Shown here: positions 20,617 to 30,444 of the stretch, piece by piece
Position numbering within the stretch: position 1 is the stretch's first letter
Layout of the letters: the number at the start of each line of letters is the position of its first letter
Source of the DNA: Xanthobacteraceae bacterium
GTDB lineage: Bacteria > Pseudomonadota > Alphaproteobacteria > Rhizobiales > Xanthobacteraceae
DNA length: 64,000 nucleotides
Assembly (NCBI GenBank): GCA_031291445.1
Contig: JARLJA010000076.1
Location: forward strand, 1 to 64,000
Direction: 5' to 3'
Notes under the pieces: generated by a model
Database searches by the model: none
Told to the model about the DNA's origin: nothing
The model's input: only the letters and a program-made list of their open reading frames with translations
Position numbers and translations under genes: made by a program

Positions 20617-22545
20617 TCAGGTGGAGAGGTCGGTGATGACGTGGTGGCGCAACAGGTGTGCGAACCCGGCCAGCCGGTCGGTGGCGCGCTCCAGCGCGCG
20701 GGCGAGTTCGAGCAGGCCGAGCGCGGCCGCGACCTCGAAGCTGTCGGTCAGGATGCGGCGCGTCACCTCGCGCTCGAGCCGGTCGGCTTCGTGTTCGGCG
20801 TCGATCAGGCGCGTCACCTGGGCGAGCGCGTCGTCGGCGTCGATGCGATGGCCCTCGGGGCTGTCGGCAGCGGCCACCAGTCCCGACGCCGCGGCCTCGG
20901 TCGCGGTCATGGCGACGCCGCACAGCGCGGCGACCTCCGCCAGCACCTCGGCGTTGGCGCCGGCCGGCAGCAGCGAGGCGATGAAGGCCGCCTGCTCCAG
21001 TTCGTCGGTCGCCTGCTCGACGAGATCGGCGAGCTGGGCGATCACGCCGTGGGCGTTGAGGCGGCTGGTCTCGGCGCGGGCCTCGACCGCGATGCGGTCG
21101 GCCTTCTGTTCGATCTGCGCGGCGCGCGCAGCGAGGTTGGCCGCGGAGGTGACGTTGCCGGCCTGCAGCGCCGCCAGATGATGGGCGAGCAGCCCCGCGA
21201 TGTCGCGGCCGAGTCCGGCCTGGCGGACCACGATGGCGAGCAGCGTGCTGTCGACGCGCTCGAGGTGGCGGATCAGCTCGGCTTCGATCTGGTCGTGGAT
21301 CAGCCGCGCCGAGCGGCCGGCAACCAGGGATTCGGTCGAGATCCGCAGCACGGTCTTGAGAAAGTCGATCGCGGCGTCGCGGCCCAGCGCCTGTTCGAGC
21401 CGCTCGCCGAAGCCGATCCGGGTCGGGGCGGCGTTGCGCACGGCGGCGCTGATCAGGGCTTCGCCACCGAGTTCGAGGAAGCCGCGATGGCCGACGCGGT
21501 GGCGCGCCGCCCAGGTCAGGATCTGCACCGCGTCGGACTTGGAGACCAGGTTGCGCAGCACCTTGCGTGCCTTGTTCCAGTCGATCAGGAACACCAGCGC
21601 GGCGCCGAGCGCGGCGAGGCAGCGGTCGCGGTCGGTGGCGGTCTCGGCGTCGAAGCGTCCGGTGACGAGGTAGAACGTGCCGTCGTCGCCGAGGCCCTGC
21701 GCGGCGTGGCGGTCGAGCCCGCTCCAGGTCATGGCGAAGCCGTCGAGCAGGCTGACGAAGAAACGGGCGCGGGCGCGGTGCACGTCGGTATAAGTGACGG
21801 TCACGGTGTTGTCTTCGACCGCGATGACGACGACATGGGCGTCGGTGGTGCCGATGTCGTTCTGGATCACCAGCCGTTCGCCGGCGCGCGTCGCCATGGT
21901 GTCGAGGCCGGGATGATCGAATTTCAACGGCCTGGTCTCGTTGAGGCCCCGCATGAAGCCTTGCACCGCGCCGTGGTCGTCGGGCCGCAGCCCGAACGCA
22001 TGGGCGCCGGCGACGGTTTCCTCGGCGCAGGCCGCGGCGAGGCGGTTGAGCGCCTTGTGCAGGTCCATGACCAGGCGATGCAGGCTGTCGGCGCCGTCGG
22101 ACGCGACCGTGGTGAGGGCTGCGACCCGCGCCGGCGGGATGGTGTCGGCGGGCGCGAGCGCCCCCGCGGCCACGATCGCCTCGAACCGCTTTGTCATGGC
22201 GGCGCCGGCGGCGGCGTCGCCGGCGGCGACCGCGTGAATCATGGTGTCGGCGTCGCCGGCGATGTCGGCCAGCAGCGCTCCCAGGTTGGCGGCCTCGATG
22301 CCGCCCGCGGCGTTGAGATGCGCCCCGTTGATCAGGGCGGTCATCGCCGCGGCCGGAACGCCGGCGGCGCGGCATTCGGCCTCGAGATCGACGGCGACGC
22401 GGCCGGGCTGTTCCGCGCGCGCGGCCGCCGCCTGCAGCACGCTCAGGCGCAGCTTGATGCGATCGTTGGCGGCGAGCCCTTCGCCCACCAGCGCGGGAAG
22501 CAGGATGCCGCCTTCGCCGAGTTCCTCTATGATCCGTGACTTCAT
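20617..22545 (-). CDS. Uncharacterised 642 aa protein with PhoU/DUF47-like C-terminal region; probably co-transcribed with the PPDK-like gene
   Basis: Helical C-terminus with EHEADRLEREVTRRIL, typical of PhoU/DUF47; 15 bp from the downstream PPDK-like CDS. Confidence 0.65.
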   Translation of the reverse strand: MKSRIIEELGEGGILLPALVGEGLAANDRIKLRLSVLQAAAARAEQPGRVAVDLEAECRAAGVPAAAMTALINGAHLNAAGGIEAANLGALLADIAGDADTMIHAVAAGDAAAGAAMTKRFEAIVAAGALAPADTIPPARVAALTTVASDGADSLHRLVMDLHKALNRLAAACAEETVAGAHAFGLRPDDHGAVQGFMRGLNETRPLKFDHPGLDTMATRAGERLVIQNDIGTTDAHVVVIAVEDNTVTVTYTDVHRARARFFVSLLDGFAMTWSGLDRHAAQGLGDDGTFYLVTGRFDAETATDRDRCLAALGAALVFLIDWNKARKVLRNLVSKSDAVQILTWAARHRVGHRGFLELGGEALISAAVRNAAPTRIGFGERLEQALGRDAAIDFLKTVLRISTESLVAGRSARLIHDQIEAELIRHLERVDSTLLAIVVRQAGLGRDIAGLLAHHLAALQAGNVTSAANLAARAAQIEQKADRIAVEARAETSRLNAHGVIAQLADLVEQATDELEQAAFIASLLPAGANAEVLAEVAALCGVAMTATEAAASGLVAAADSPEGHRIDADDALAQVTRLIDAEHEADRLEREVTRRILTDSFEVAAALGLLELARALERATDRLAGFAHLLRHHVITDLST

Positions 22546-22900
22546 CGGTTTCCGTCCGCGTTTCGCCGGTCACATTATGCGGAGCGGGGAACGCAGCCTT
22601 GCGCTAGATCATTCATGAAAGTGTCGCATTCGCCGCGACGCGCCGGGCCGGCAAAACGACGGTGGATGGGTCGCAATTGCGGTGGATCAATCGCGTCTCG
22701 CGCGGCCGGCGTTATGGGTGGCCCTTGAAAAAAAAGACGCAGCCGCCATAGCCTGTAAACGGCGCCGAGTCCTTTATCATCGCTGCCGCCCTGGCGTTCG
22801 CAAAAGGAACGCAAACAGCGACTACAGGTTGGTGCTTGGCACTGTCGCGCGATTCACCGGCGCGGCGACGTCATCGGCGGATCGGAAGATCGGGGATGCG

Positions 22901-23152
22901 ATGATCATTACTGACGTCACATGCGAGTGCGGAGCGTCATACCGGTGCGCGGAGTCGCACACGCTGAGCGGGACCGCCGGCGAGTTCGTCTGCGTGTGCT
23001 GCGGCGAGCTGCTGGAATCGTGGACCGAACCCCGGGAGCGGGCCTACCGGCTGGTGACCTCCACCGAGCGTCTCTACGCCCATCCCAAGGTGCCGCCGTC
23101 ACCGCTGCACGCGAGCCCGCCGGTCGCGGCCGAGGCGCCGGTCGCCGGATGA
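22901..23152 (+). CDS. Small Cys-rich putative zinc-binding protein
   Basis: MIITDVTCECGASYRC ... FVCVCCGELLESW: CxC...CxCC pairs as in a zinc ribbon. Confidence 0.55.
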   Translation: MIITDVTCECGASYRCAESHTLSGTAGEFVCVCCGELLESWTEPRERAYRLVTSTERLYAHPKVPPSPLHASPPVAAEAPVAG

Positions 23153-23454
23153 GACGACCGCTGGCGGCGCGGCGCTCCACCCGCTGCCTGGCGTAGTTTC
23201 AAGCGATTCTAAATTCGCGCCGCCGCTGCCCGGGAACGGGTGGGGCCTCGCAAATGCCCGAAACTCAACGACAAATCCTGCCGTTTGGAACGGCTCGAGA
23301 CTGCGTGAGTCAGTTTGTAATCGCTCCAGACTGGCCGCCGGTCGCTTGATCGCGCCGATCGGTCGCGTACTCCTGCACATCATTGTCGTGAGCAGCACTT
23401 GCGTCGGGCGCGGCCCACGAACGGGGTGTCGCGGGCAGGCGGGAGCGGGGACTG

Positions 23455-25542
23455 GTGCGACTGCTGGGAATTCATCGGCGGGTCGGCGCGGTCGCGGTTT
23501 CGCTTCCGCTCCTGGGTGCGCCGCTGGCCGCCGCCGACTTCGCCACGCCGTTCGCCGTGAAGGCGCCGCCGGCCTCGCCGCTATACGACTGGACCGGGTT
23601 TTATGTCGGCGGCCATGTCGGCCTCGCGTTCGGGGATTCGAACTGGACCGCAAGCGCCACGGGGGCGGGGACGCCGGCCGCCGCCGGATCGCTCACCATG
23701 TACCAGTCGCCCAACGCGTTCTATGAGAGCGGCAGCTGGCTGCTGGGCGTGCAGGGCGGCTACAACTACATGCTGACCAATCGCATGGTGCTCGGCGTCG
23801 AAGTCGACGCCACGTTCCCGGCATTCCAGAACCCCGCCGGGCTTTCCACCGGCGGCATCGCCAGCTTCACCGCGCCGACCCTCGGCGCGGTCACCTACAG
23901 CGAGACCATGCTGTCGTCCGGCACGGTGCGCGGCCGCATCGGCTACGCGCCCGGCAACTGGCTGTTCTACGGCACCTTCGGCTTCGCCTGGACCTATGAC
24001 CAGCAGACGCTGACGCAGGCCGCCTCCGGCTTTTCCGAATCCCCGCTGCTGTGGCGGCTCGGCTGGGCCGCCGGCGCGGGCATCGAGGCGCCGATCGCGC
24101 CGAGCTGGACGGTGAAGGGCGAGTACCTGTGGACCGGCTTTCCGAGCCAGAGCGTCAGCTATCCGGCCTCCGGGCAGCGCATCGGCTCCTCGCTCGCGTT
24201 GCAGGAGCTTCGGCTCAGCCTGAACTACCGCTTCGACGATCCGTCGCGGCCCGCGGCCTTCGCCCCGTCGCGGTTCACGCCGACGGCCGACGTGTTCGCC
24301 GTCCACGGCCAGGCGACGTTCACCGAACAGGCCTATCCTTCGTTCCGTTCGCCTTATGCGGGCCAGAACAGCCTCGACGGCACCGCGCAGGGCCGCGAGA
24401 CCATCGACGCCACGCTCTCCACCGGGGTGAAGCTGTGGCCGGGCGCCGAGTTCTGGGCCAACCCGGAGATCGACCAGGGTTTCGGCTTCAACAACACCCA
24501 CGGTCTCGCCGGCTTTCCCAGCGCCGAGTCCTATAAGCTGGGCTGGGCCTATCCTTACGCGCGCGTCCAGCGCGCCTTCGTGCGCCAGACCATCAACCTC
24601 GGTGGCGAACCCGAGACCGTCGACGCCGACTTCACCCAGTTCGCCGGCACACGCTCGGCCGACCGCCTGGTGCTGACGGTTGGGCGCTTCGGCGTCGTCG
24701 ACATCTTCGACACCAACCGCTTCGCCAACAACCCCAAGTCCGACTTCCTCAACTGGTCGATGATCAATACCGGCACCTTCGACTATGCCGGCGACGGCTG
24801 GGGCTACACCTACGGCGCCGCGGCCGAATGGTACACCGGGCGCTGGACCTTCCGCGCCGGCGTGTTCGACCTCTCCAACACGCCGGCCGGCGGCGCGAGC
24901 CCGACCGCCTACGCGCTCGATCCGACCTTCCGGCAGTTCCAGATGGTCGGCGAGATCGAGGAGCGGCATGAATTGTGGGGCCAGCCCGGCAAGATCAAGG
25001 TCACCGGGTTCCTGAGCCGCGGCGCGGCCGGCGCCTACGATGCGGCGGTGGCGATCGCGCAGGCGACGGGCCAGCCCGCCGATATCAACGCGGTGCGCGC
25101 GACCACCAGCCGGCCCGGCGTCAGCGTCAATTTCGAGCAGCAGCTCACCGAGACGCTGGGCGTGTTCGGGCGCGCCGGCTGGGCCGACGGCAACGTCGAG
25201 CCGTGGGACTTCACCGACATCGACCGCACGGCGCAGCTCGGCGTGTCGATCAGCGGCAAGGCCTGGGGCCGGCCCGACGACACCATCGGCGTGGCCGGCG
25301 TGCTCAACGGCATTTCCAGCCAGCACGTGGCGTTCCTCAACGCCGGCGGGCTCGGCATCCTGATCGGCGACGGCCAGCTGACCAACTATGGGATCGAGAA
25401 GATCTTCGAGGCCTATTACAGCTACGCGCTCACCGCGTCGACGAAGCTGACCTTCGACTATCAGTTCATCGCCGATCCCGGCTACAACGCCGACCGCGGC
25501 CCGGTGAACATCTTCGCCGGCCGCGTCCACTGGCAGTTCTAG
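23455..25542 (+). CDS. Two-part outer-membrane protein: Omp25-like N-terminal barrel plus OprB-type carbohydrate porin C-terminus
   Basis: N-terminus YDWTGFYVGGHVGLAFGDSNW...GYNYMLTNRMVLGVEVDATF; C-terminus EAYYSYALTASTKLTFDYQFIADPGYNADRGPVNIFAGRVHWQF; GTG start. Confidence 0.88.
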   Translation: MRLLGIHRRVGAVAVSLPLLGAPLAAADFATPFAVKAPPASPLYDWTGFYVGGHVGLAFGDSNWTASATGAGTPAAAGSLTMYQSPNAFYESGSWLLGVQGGYNYMLTNRMVLGVEVDATFPAFQNPAGLSTGGIASFTAPTLGAVTYSETMLSSGTVRGRIGYAPGNWLFYGTFGFAWTYDQQTLTQAASGFSESPLLWRLGWAAGAGIEAPIAPSWTVKGEYLWTGFPSQSVSYPASGQRIGSSLALQELRLSLNYRFDDPSRPAAFAPSRFTPTADVFAVHGQATFTEQAYPSFRSPYAGQNSLDGTAQGRETIDATLSTGVKLWPGAEFWANPEIDQGFGFNNTHGLAGFPSAESYKLGWAYPYARVQRAFVRQTINLGGEPETVDADFTQFAGTRSADRLVLTVGRFGVVDIFDTNRFANNPKSDFLNWSMINTGTFDYAGDGWGYTYGAAAEWYTGRWTFRAGVFDLSNTPAGGASPTAYALDPTFRQFQMVGEIEERHELWGQPGKIKVTGFLSRGAAGAYDAAVAIAQATGQPADINAVRATTSRPGVSVNFEQQLTETLGVFGRAGWADGNVEPWDFTDIDRTAQLGVSISGKAWGRPDDTIGVAGVLNGISSQHVAFLNAGGLGILIGDGQLTNYGIEKIFEAYYSYALTASTKLTFDYQFIADPGYNADRGPVNIFAGRVHWQF

Positions 25543-25576
25543 CGTGTCGAGCCGCCATTTCCGGTGCCGAGCACTT

Positions 25577-25690
25577 CGTCATTCCGGACGGCCCACGCAG
25601 TGGGCCGAGCCGGAACCCCGCAATTTGAGCCGCTGAGCATCCCAACTTCGAGATTCCGGGCTCGATGCTTCGCATCGCCTCGGAATGGCG
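25577..25690. repeat. Family B dispersed repeat
   Basis: cgtcattccggacggcccacgcagtgggccgagccgga ... attccgggctcgatgcttcgcatcgcctcggaatgg. Confidence 0.6.
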
Positions 25691-25698
25691 AATCAACC

Positions 25699-25739
25699 AC
25701 CCCTACAAGAAGGGCGACGTCAGCGAGGGCGGGCCTTCG
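25699..25739. repeat. 41-bp direct repeat, left copy (match to mocR 3' end)
   Basis: ACCCCTACAAGAAGGGCGACGTCAGCGAGGGCGGGCCTTCG, 39/41 identical to 35963..36003. Confidence 0.9.
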
Positions 25740-25887
25740 GGACTGAAGCTGCCGCACGAACCGTCCTGAAGGCGAGGGTGCGTCGGTAGTCTTAGGTTGG
25801 CGTCAGGGACTGCTCAGCGCGGTCGTTTCCATATTGCGCGCTGAACGATCGTTCTGGTAGCGTTCCACCTCGCAGCTTGGCGGTTCC

Positions 25888-26976
25888 ATGCGTGCCCAGT
25901 GCACTGGGGTTAGAGCGGTGAGTCGAGCAAGTCTGAAGATCGCCCTATTGGTGCCTCAAGAAGGCCCGATGGGAATTTGGGCGCCGTCCTGCGAGGCAAG
26001 CGCCATCCTTGCCGTTGCGGAGCTCAACTACAACGGCGGCGTTCTTGGGCGCCAGCTGGACCTCGTCGTGGTGAATGCCGGCATGACCGATGCCAGTGCC
26101 GCCGCCGCAGCAGCGACGGTCGCCGGCATCGACAGGGTCGACGTCGTTGTCGCGATGGTGACGAGCTCTGCGAGAAAGCTGGTCGCGCGCGAGCTGCACA
26201 GGCGCTGCGTGCCATTCATCTACACACCGCAGTTCGAGGGTGGGGCACTCGATCCCGGTGTTGTCGCCGTGGGTGAGACCGCCGAGGACCTGTTGAGGCC
26301 GGGACTTTCCTGGCTTGCCGACGAAAAGAACGCCAGCCGTTTCTTCCTGGTGGGCAACGACTACGTCTGGCCGCTGCAATCAATGACGCGAGCACGTCAT
26401 ATGATCTGCGATATGGGTTGCCTCGTCGTTGGAAACGCCATAGTCCCTTTCGGTGTCGAAGATCACGAGCAACTGCTGAGGCGGATTTCCCAAGCTCGTC
26501 CGCACGTCGTCGTATCATGGCTATTGGGGCAGGAGGCGGTCGTTTTCAATCGAGCCTTCGCGGCTGCGGGACTGTCGTCCCGAATCCTGCGTTTCAGCAC
26601 CGCTATCGACGAAACCATCCTCTACGCCATCGGGGAAGCCTGTTCTGCGGATCTCTATGTCGCCTCGGGATATTTCTCCAGCCTCCGTTCTCATAACAAC
26701 GCCGCGTTTCTGGAGCGTTATCATACCTATTTTGGAGACACGCCGCCGCCTATCAACGCGTTTGGCGAATCCCTCTACGAAGGCGTTCACTGCGTTGCGG
26801 GTCTGGTCGAGGCGGCTGGCAGCCTGCATCCTTGGGACCTGCGCCGGAAAGTCGGACGTGCGGCGCAGGAACGGACGGCTCGCGGCTTCAAGAACCAAAT
26901 CGTTGCAGGTGCCGCTCACCCGATCCACTTGGCCATAGCCGAGGGACACGATTTCCGGGTGATCGCGCCTCGGTAA
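25888..26976 (+). CDS. AmiC-like amide/nitrile-sensing periplasmic-binding-fold regulator
   Basis: SLKIALLVPQEGPMGIWAPSCEASAILAVAELNYNGGVLGRQLDLVVVNAG; NAFGESLYEGVHCVAGLVEAAG; location in nitrile hydratase cluster. Confidence 0.8.
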   Translation: MRAQCTGVRAVSRASLKIALLVPQEGPMGIWAPSCEASAILAVAELNYNGGVLGRQLDLVVVNAGMTDASAAAAAATVAGIDRVDVVVAMVTSSARKLVARELHRRCVPFIYTPQFEGGALDPGVVAVGETAEDLLRPGLSWLADEKNASRFFLVGNDYVWPLQSMTRARHMICDMGCLVVGNAIVPFGVEDHEQLLRRISQARPHVVVSWLLGQEAVVFNRAFAAAGLSSRILRFSTAIDETILYAIGEACSADLYVASGYFSSLRSHNNAAFLERYHTYFGDTPPPINAFGESLYEGVHCVAGLVEAAGSLHPWDLRRKVGRAAQERTARGFKNQIVAGAAHPIHLAIAEGHDFRVIAPR

Positions 26977-27018
26977 ACCGGAGCGAGCTCAACGGCGCGC
27001 AAGCCGGAGCCGGCCGCA

Positions 27019-27444
27019 TCACTCGCGCATCAGCCCGCGCAACAGGCGGGTAAGCTCCTTGGCTTTCGCCAGGTCCAGCCGCTCGACCAGATTGCGTTGC
27101 TGCGCGCTCAGAATTCCCTTCAGCCGCTTGTGCAGCGCATTGCCCTTTGTCCCCAGGAAGATCCGAATCCGGCGCCGGTCGTTGGGCGCGACGGCGCGGT
27201 ACACCAGCGCTTCGACCACCATGCGATCCACGATCTTGGTCAGCGACGAAGCGTCGACGAGCACGGCCGATGCGAGCTCTCCCATCGATAGACCGTCCGA
27301 TTCAGCCAGCGCGTTCAGGATTCGAAACTGTTCGATTGGAATCCCCTCGGGACGAAGGGATTCCTGCAGTTCTTCCTCAAGCTGACGATTAACGGTGGCG
27401 ATCAAATAGGCGATTTGATCTTGCATAGTCGTGCGGTCGGCCAC
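27019..27444 (-). CDS. MarR-family transcriptional regulator
   Basis: PIEQFRILNALAESDGLSMGELASAVLVDASSLTKIVDRMVVEALVYRAVAPNDRRRIRIFLGTKG. Confidence 0.92.
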   Translation of the reverse strand: MADRTTMQDQIAYLIATVNRQLEEELQESLRPEGIPIEQFRILNALAESDGLSMGELASAVLVDASSLTKIVDRMVVEALVYRAVAPNDRRRIRIFLGTKGNALHKRLKGILSAQQRNLVERLDLAKAKELTRLLRGLMRE

Positions 27445-27680
27445 GAGAGATCCCAGTTCAAAACGGCGTCGTTCGCGAGTATCTCAACTCAGAATGGATG
27501 AAGTTCCGGCGACCTGCAAGTTATTTGGGCGTCGGATGCCGAACAGTTGAGCGAAGCGCCGCGCCGCGGGTTGCATTGGCGAACCGATTCTCCCGGTCAC
27601 GAGGACAATTCATGAGTTCGCAGTCGAGCGGTCGCGTCCGCGCGCCCGAATGCACGTGAGGCGCGTCTCCGTCCCCGCTT

Positions 27681-27696
27681 AATTACTAGCGATTAC
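27681..27696. promoter_or_regulatory. Candidate operator, imperfect palindrome AATTACTAGCGATTAC
   Basis: Shares AATTACTAG with the perfect palindrome at 29051..29064; between divergent marR and the cobalt transporter gene. Confidence 0.5.
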
Positions 27697-27741
27697 AAAT
27701 ATCGTAATTGACACTAATCGTCAACTTGATCAGATTGTCGG

Positions 27742-28854
27742 GTGGGCCGCCTGTCGCATGTCATCGATCGGGTACGACCGCGAGCGAGCGGAGGAGAGCT
27801 GGTGCTGATCCATGGCGGAGCGCTCGAGTGTGAGGGGCGAGGTGGATTCCGGGCCAAGCTGGCTGGGGTGATTACGGCTCTCATCCTGGCCAATCTGCTG
27901 GCGTGGGGTTGGGCGGCCAGTGCGTTCTCCGCTCAGCCGGTTCTGATGGGAATGGCTCTGCTTGCGTTCAGCCTCGGGCTTCGCCATGCCCTCGATGCGG
28001 ACCACATTGCGGCAATCGACAACGTGACGCGCAAGCTGATGCAGGAAGGAATGCGGCCCGTTGCCGTCGGCCTTTTCTTCGCTCTCGGCCATTCCGCGGT
28101 CGTGGTGATCGCCTCCATCGCGGTTGCGTCCACGGCGAGATCGTATGCCGACCAACTGGCTCCCTATCGGGAGATCGGCGGCCTGTTGGGAACGTCGGCC
28201 TCAGCCCTGTTTCTGCTCGCGATTGCAGCCGCGAACCTCAGTGTGCTGGTCGCGGTCCTTGGCGCACTCAGAGGCGGCAACGACGGCCGGACTCTTCGCG
28301 ACGAGGAGGTCGATGCCCTGCTGGTGCGGCGCGGATGGCTGGCGCGTCTGCTAGCGCCAGTATTCGGGTTGGTATCGCAAAGCTGGCATCTGTTTCCCGT
28401 CGGATTTCTCTTTGCGCTCGGGTTCGAAACGGCGAGCGAGGTGAGCCTGTTCGGTCTGGCGGCCGGCGCGTCCAGCGAAGTCTCCGGCTGGACGATCCTG
28501 ATCTTTCCCCTGCTGTTCACGGCCGGCATGACGTTGCTTGATTCCGTGGATGGCATCCTCATGCTCGGCGCTTACGGCTGGGCCTATCGCAAGCCGACGC
28601 GCAAACTGTTCTATAACTTGACGGTTACATCGATCTCCGTCCTCGTCGCCTTCCTGATCGGTGGCATAGAGGTGCTCGGGCTGATCGCTCAACGCCTGGA
28701 CCTCGATGGTGGACTCTGGGCTTGGATCGTCGAACTCAACGCAAGCTTCGGCATGCTCGGCTGCGCGATCGTTGTCCTGTTCGTCGTGAGCTGGGGAGTG
28801 TCGGTCGCGATCCATCGTTGCAGGCGCCACGATCGGATCGACGAGGGAGCCTGA
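27742..28854 (+). CDS. NiCoT-family nickel/cobalt transporter (NhlF-like)
   Basis: Signature RHALDADHIAAIDNVTRKL (HX4DH); polytopic; next to a Co-type nitrile hydratase. Start codon uncertain. Confidence 0.92.
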   Translation: MGRLSHVIDRVRPRASGGELVLIHGGALECEGRGGFRAKLAGVITALILANLLAWGWAASAFSAQPVLMGMALLAFSLGLRHALDADHIAAIDNVTRKLMQEGMRPVAVGLFFALGHSAVVVIASIAVASTARSYADQLAPYREIGGLLGTSASALFLLAIAAANLSVLVAVLGALRGGNDGRTLRDEEVDALLVRRGWLARLLAPVFGLVSQSWHLFPVGFLFALGFETASEVSLFGLAAGASSEVSGWTILIFPLLFTAGMTLLDSVDGILMLGAYGWAYRKPTRKLFYNLTVTSISVLVAFLIGGIEVLGLIAQRLDLDGGLWAWIVELNASFGMLGCAIVVLFVVSWGVSVAIHRCRRHDRIDEGA

Positions 28855-29050
28855 CGCCGGTCTTCGGCATGTGACGTGCCGAGAGGCGACGACCAATTTT
28901 CGTACAGCGCGCCCGGATCTTCATCCGCTGTTCGCGCCAGGGCAGCTGTGTCCGCGTGTAACAAGCCGCGCCGCCATTGCAAGCTCGAATGATTTCGCAC
29001 GAGACCGCGTTTCGCAGTTTGACAAGGTGGAGCTCCGATGTATTATTCGT

Positions 29051-29064
29051 AATTACTAGTAATT
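29051..29064. promoter_or_regulatory. Perfect 14-bp palindrome AATTACTAGTAATT upstream of the nitrile hydratase operon (candidate MarR operator)
   Basis: Self-complementary; 70 bp upstream of the nitrile hydratase alpha ATG. Confidence 0.6.
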
Positions 29065-29133
29065 GTCCGGGTCTGGAAAATGCGACGCGTCCGCGGGCGA
29101 AGGTCGCGCGTTTGAAACAGCGAGGGAGCCAAG

Positions 29134-29754
29134 ATGTCGAAGCCTGTCTCAAAGCCTGAATCCGATCCTGCCGTTCGGACGCGCGCTCTCGAGTCGATTC
29201 TGGTCGAAAAGGGACTTCTCGATCCGAAGGCGCTCGACGCTCTGGTCGATATCTATGAGCACAAGGTCGGTCCACGTAACGGCGCCAAGGTGGTGGCGCG
29301 TGCCTGGGTCGATCCGGAATACAAGAAGCGGCTGCTTTCCGATGCGACGACCGCGATCAAGGAGCTGGGTTTCTCCGGTCTGCAAGGAGAGGACATGGTC
29401 GTGGTCGAGAACACGCCCGAGGTCCATAACCTCGTCGTGTGCACGCTCTGTTCCTGTTATCCGTGGCCGACGCTCGGCCTGCCACCGGTGTGGTACAAGT
29501 CGGCGCCCTATCGCGCCCGTGCCGTCAGTGATCCGCGTGGCGTGTTGAAGGAATTCGGCACCACGCTGAGCGAGAACGTGGAGGTCCGCGTGTGGGATAC
29601 GACGGCGGAGCTGCGGTACCTCGTGTTGCCTGAACGCCCCGCGGACACGGAAAACCTGACGGAACAGCAGTTGGCCGACCTCGTGACGCGGGATTCGATG
29701 ATCGGCGTCACGACGCTCGGTTCATCGGCGCCGACTTCCGCTTCCAAGCACTGA
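29134..29754 (+). CDS. Nitrile hydratase alpha subunit, cobalt type
   Basis: [48 protein letters not shown] (Thr) is the Co-type metal motif. Confidence 0.96.
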   Translation: MSKPVSKPESDPAVRTRALESILVEKGLLDPKALDALVDIYEHKVGPRNGAKVVARAWVDPEYKKRLLSDATTAIKELGFSGLQGEDMVVVENTPEVHNLVVCTLCSCYPWPTLGLPPVWYKSAPYRARAVSDPRGVLKEFGTTLSENVEVRVWDTTAELRYLVLPERPADTENLTEQQLADLVTRDSMIGVTTLGSSAPTSASKH

Positions 29755-29772
29755 GCACGGAGGAACGACCCC

Positions 29773-30102
29773 ATGAATGGAATTCACGATTTAGGCGGCA
29801 GGCACGGCATAGGGCCGATCGTGCGCGAGGAAAACGAGCCGGTCTTCCATGCGGAGTGGGAGCGGCGGGCATTCGCAATGTTTGCGGGCACTTTCGTTTT
29901 CGCCGGCTACTCGGTCGACGAGTTTCGCCACGCCATCGAGAACATCGATCCGGCCCACTATCTCGAATCGAGCTACTACGAGCATTGGCTGCATGCGTTC
30001 GAAGATATCCTGGTCAAGCGCGGCTTCATCACGCGCGAGGAATACGACGCGCGCATCGCCAAGCTCGTGAAAAATGGAGGAAACGATGTTGTTGACGCCT
30101 GA
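29773..30102 (+). CDS. Nitrile hydratase beta subunit, N-terminal half as a separate gene
   Basis: MNGIHDLGGRHGIGPIVREENEPVFHAEWERRAFAMF...YYEHWLHAFEDILVKRGFITREEYDARI; 109 aa. Confidence 0.9.
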   Translation: MNGIHDLGGRHGIGPIVREENEPVFHAEWERRAFAMFAGTFVFAGYSVDEFRHAIENIDPAHYLESSYYEHWLHAFEDILVKRGFITREEYDARIAKLVKNGGNDVVDA

Positions 30103-30433
30103 TATCGTTTCAGCCGTTGCATCCACCGGTGCCTCGGCCCGTGTCGCCGAGCACGTCGCGCCGCGCTTCCGCGTCGGCGACAGGATTCTCGTTCGAAACT
30201 ACAACCCCGCCACACATACGCGGCTGCCCGGCTATCTACGGGGGAAGCGCGGCATCGTCGAAGCCGACTATGGCGTGTTCGCATTTCCCGATACCCACGC
30301 GCACAGCCTGGGTGAGAAGCCGCAGCATTGCTACAGCGTTCGGTTCACCGCTCGCGAACTGTGGGGGGAAACGGCGTCGGACCGGGATACGTTGAGGGTC
30401 GACGTTTTCGACGACTACATGGACCTGGTGTGA
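30086..30433 (+). CDS. Nitrile hydratase beta subunit, C-terminal half as a separate gene
   Basis: [70 protein letters not shown]; own SD (ggagg 30077..30081) and ATG; an in-frame ATG at 30074 is an alternative start. Confidence 0.9.
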   Translation: MLLTPDIVSAVASTGASARVAEHVAPRFRVGDRILVRNYNPATHTRLPGYLRGKRGIVEADYGVFAFPDTHAHSLGEKPQHCYSVRFTARELWGETASDRDTLRVDVFDDYMDLV

Positions 30434-30444
30434 CGGAGGTGGCC

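Noticed and set aside
19009-22539. 1176-aa plus-strand ORF antisense to the PPDK-like and PhoU-like genes (also 738-aa 20357..22573)
   Set aside because: Low-complexity Gly/Arg/Asp/Ala-rich translation typical of shadow frames in high-GC DNA; the minus-strand proteins have clear domain signatures.
29773-30433. Split nitrile hydratase beta subunit as a sequencing frameshift
   Set aside because: The second ORF has its own SD and ATG with a 17-bp overlap, and three-subunit relatives are known. Not fully excluded without reads.
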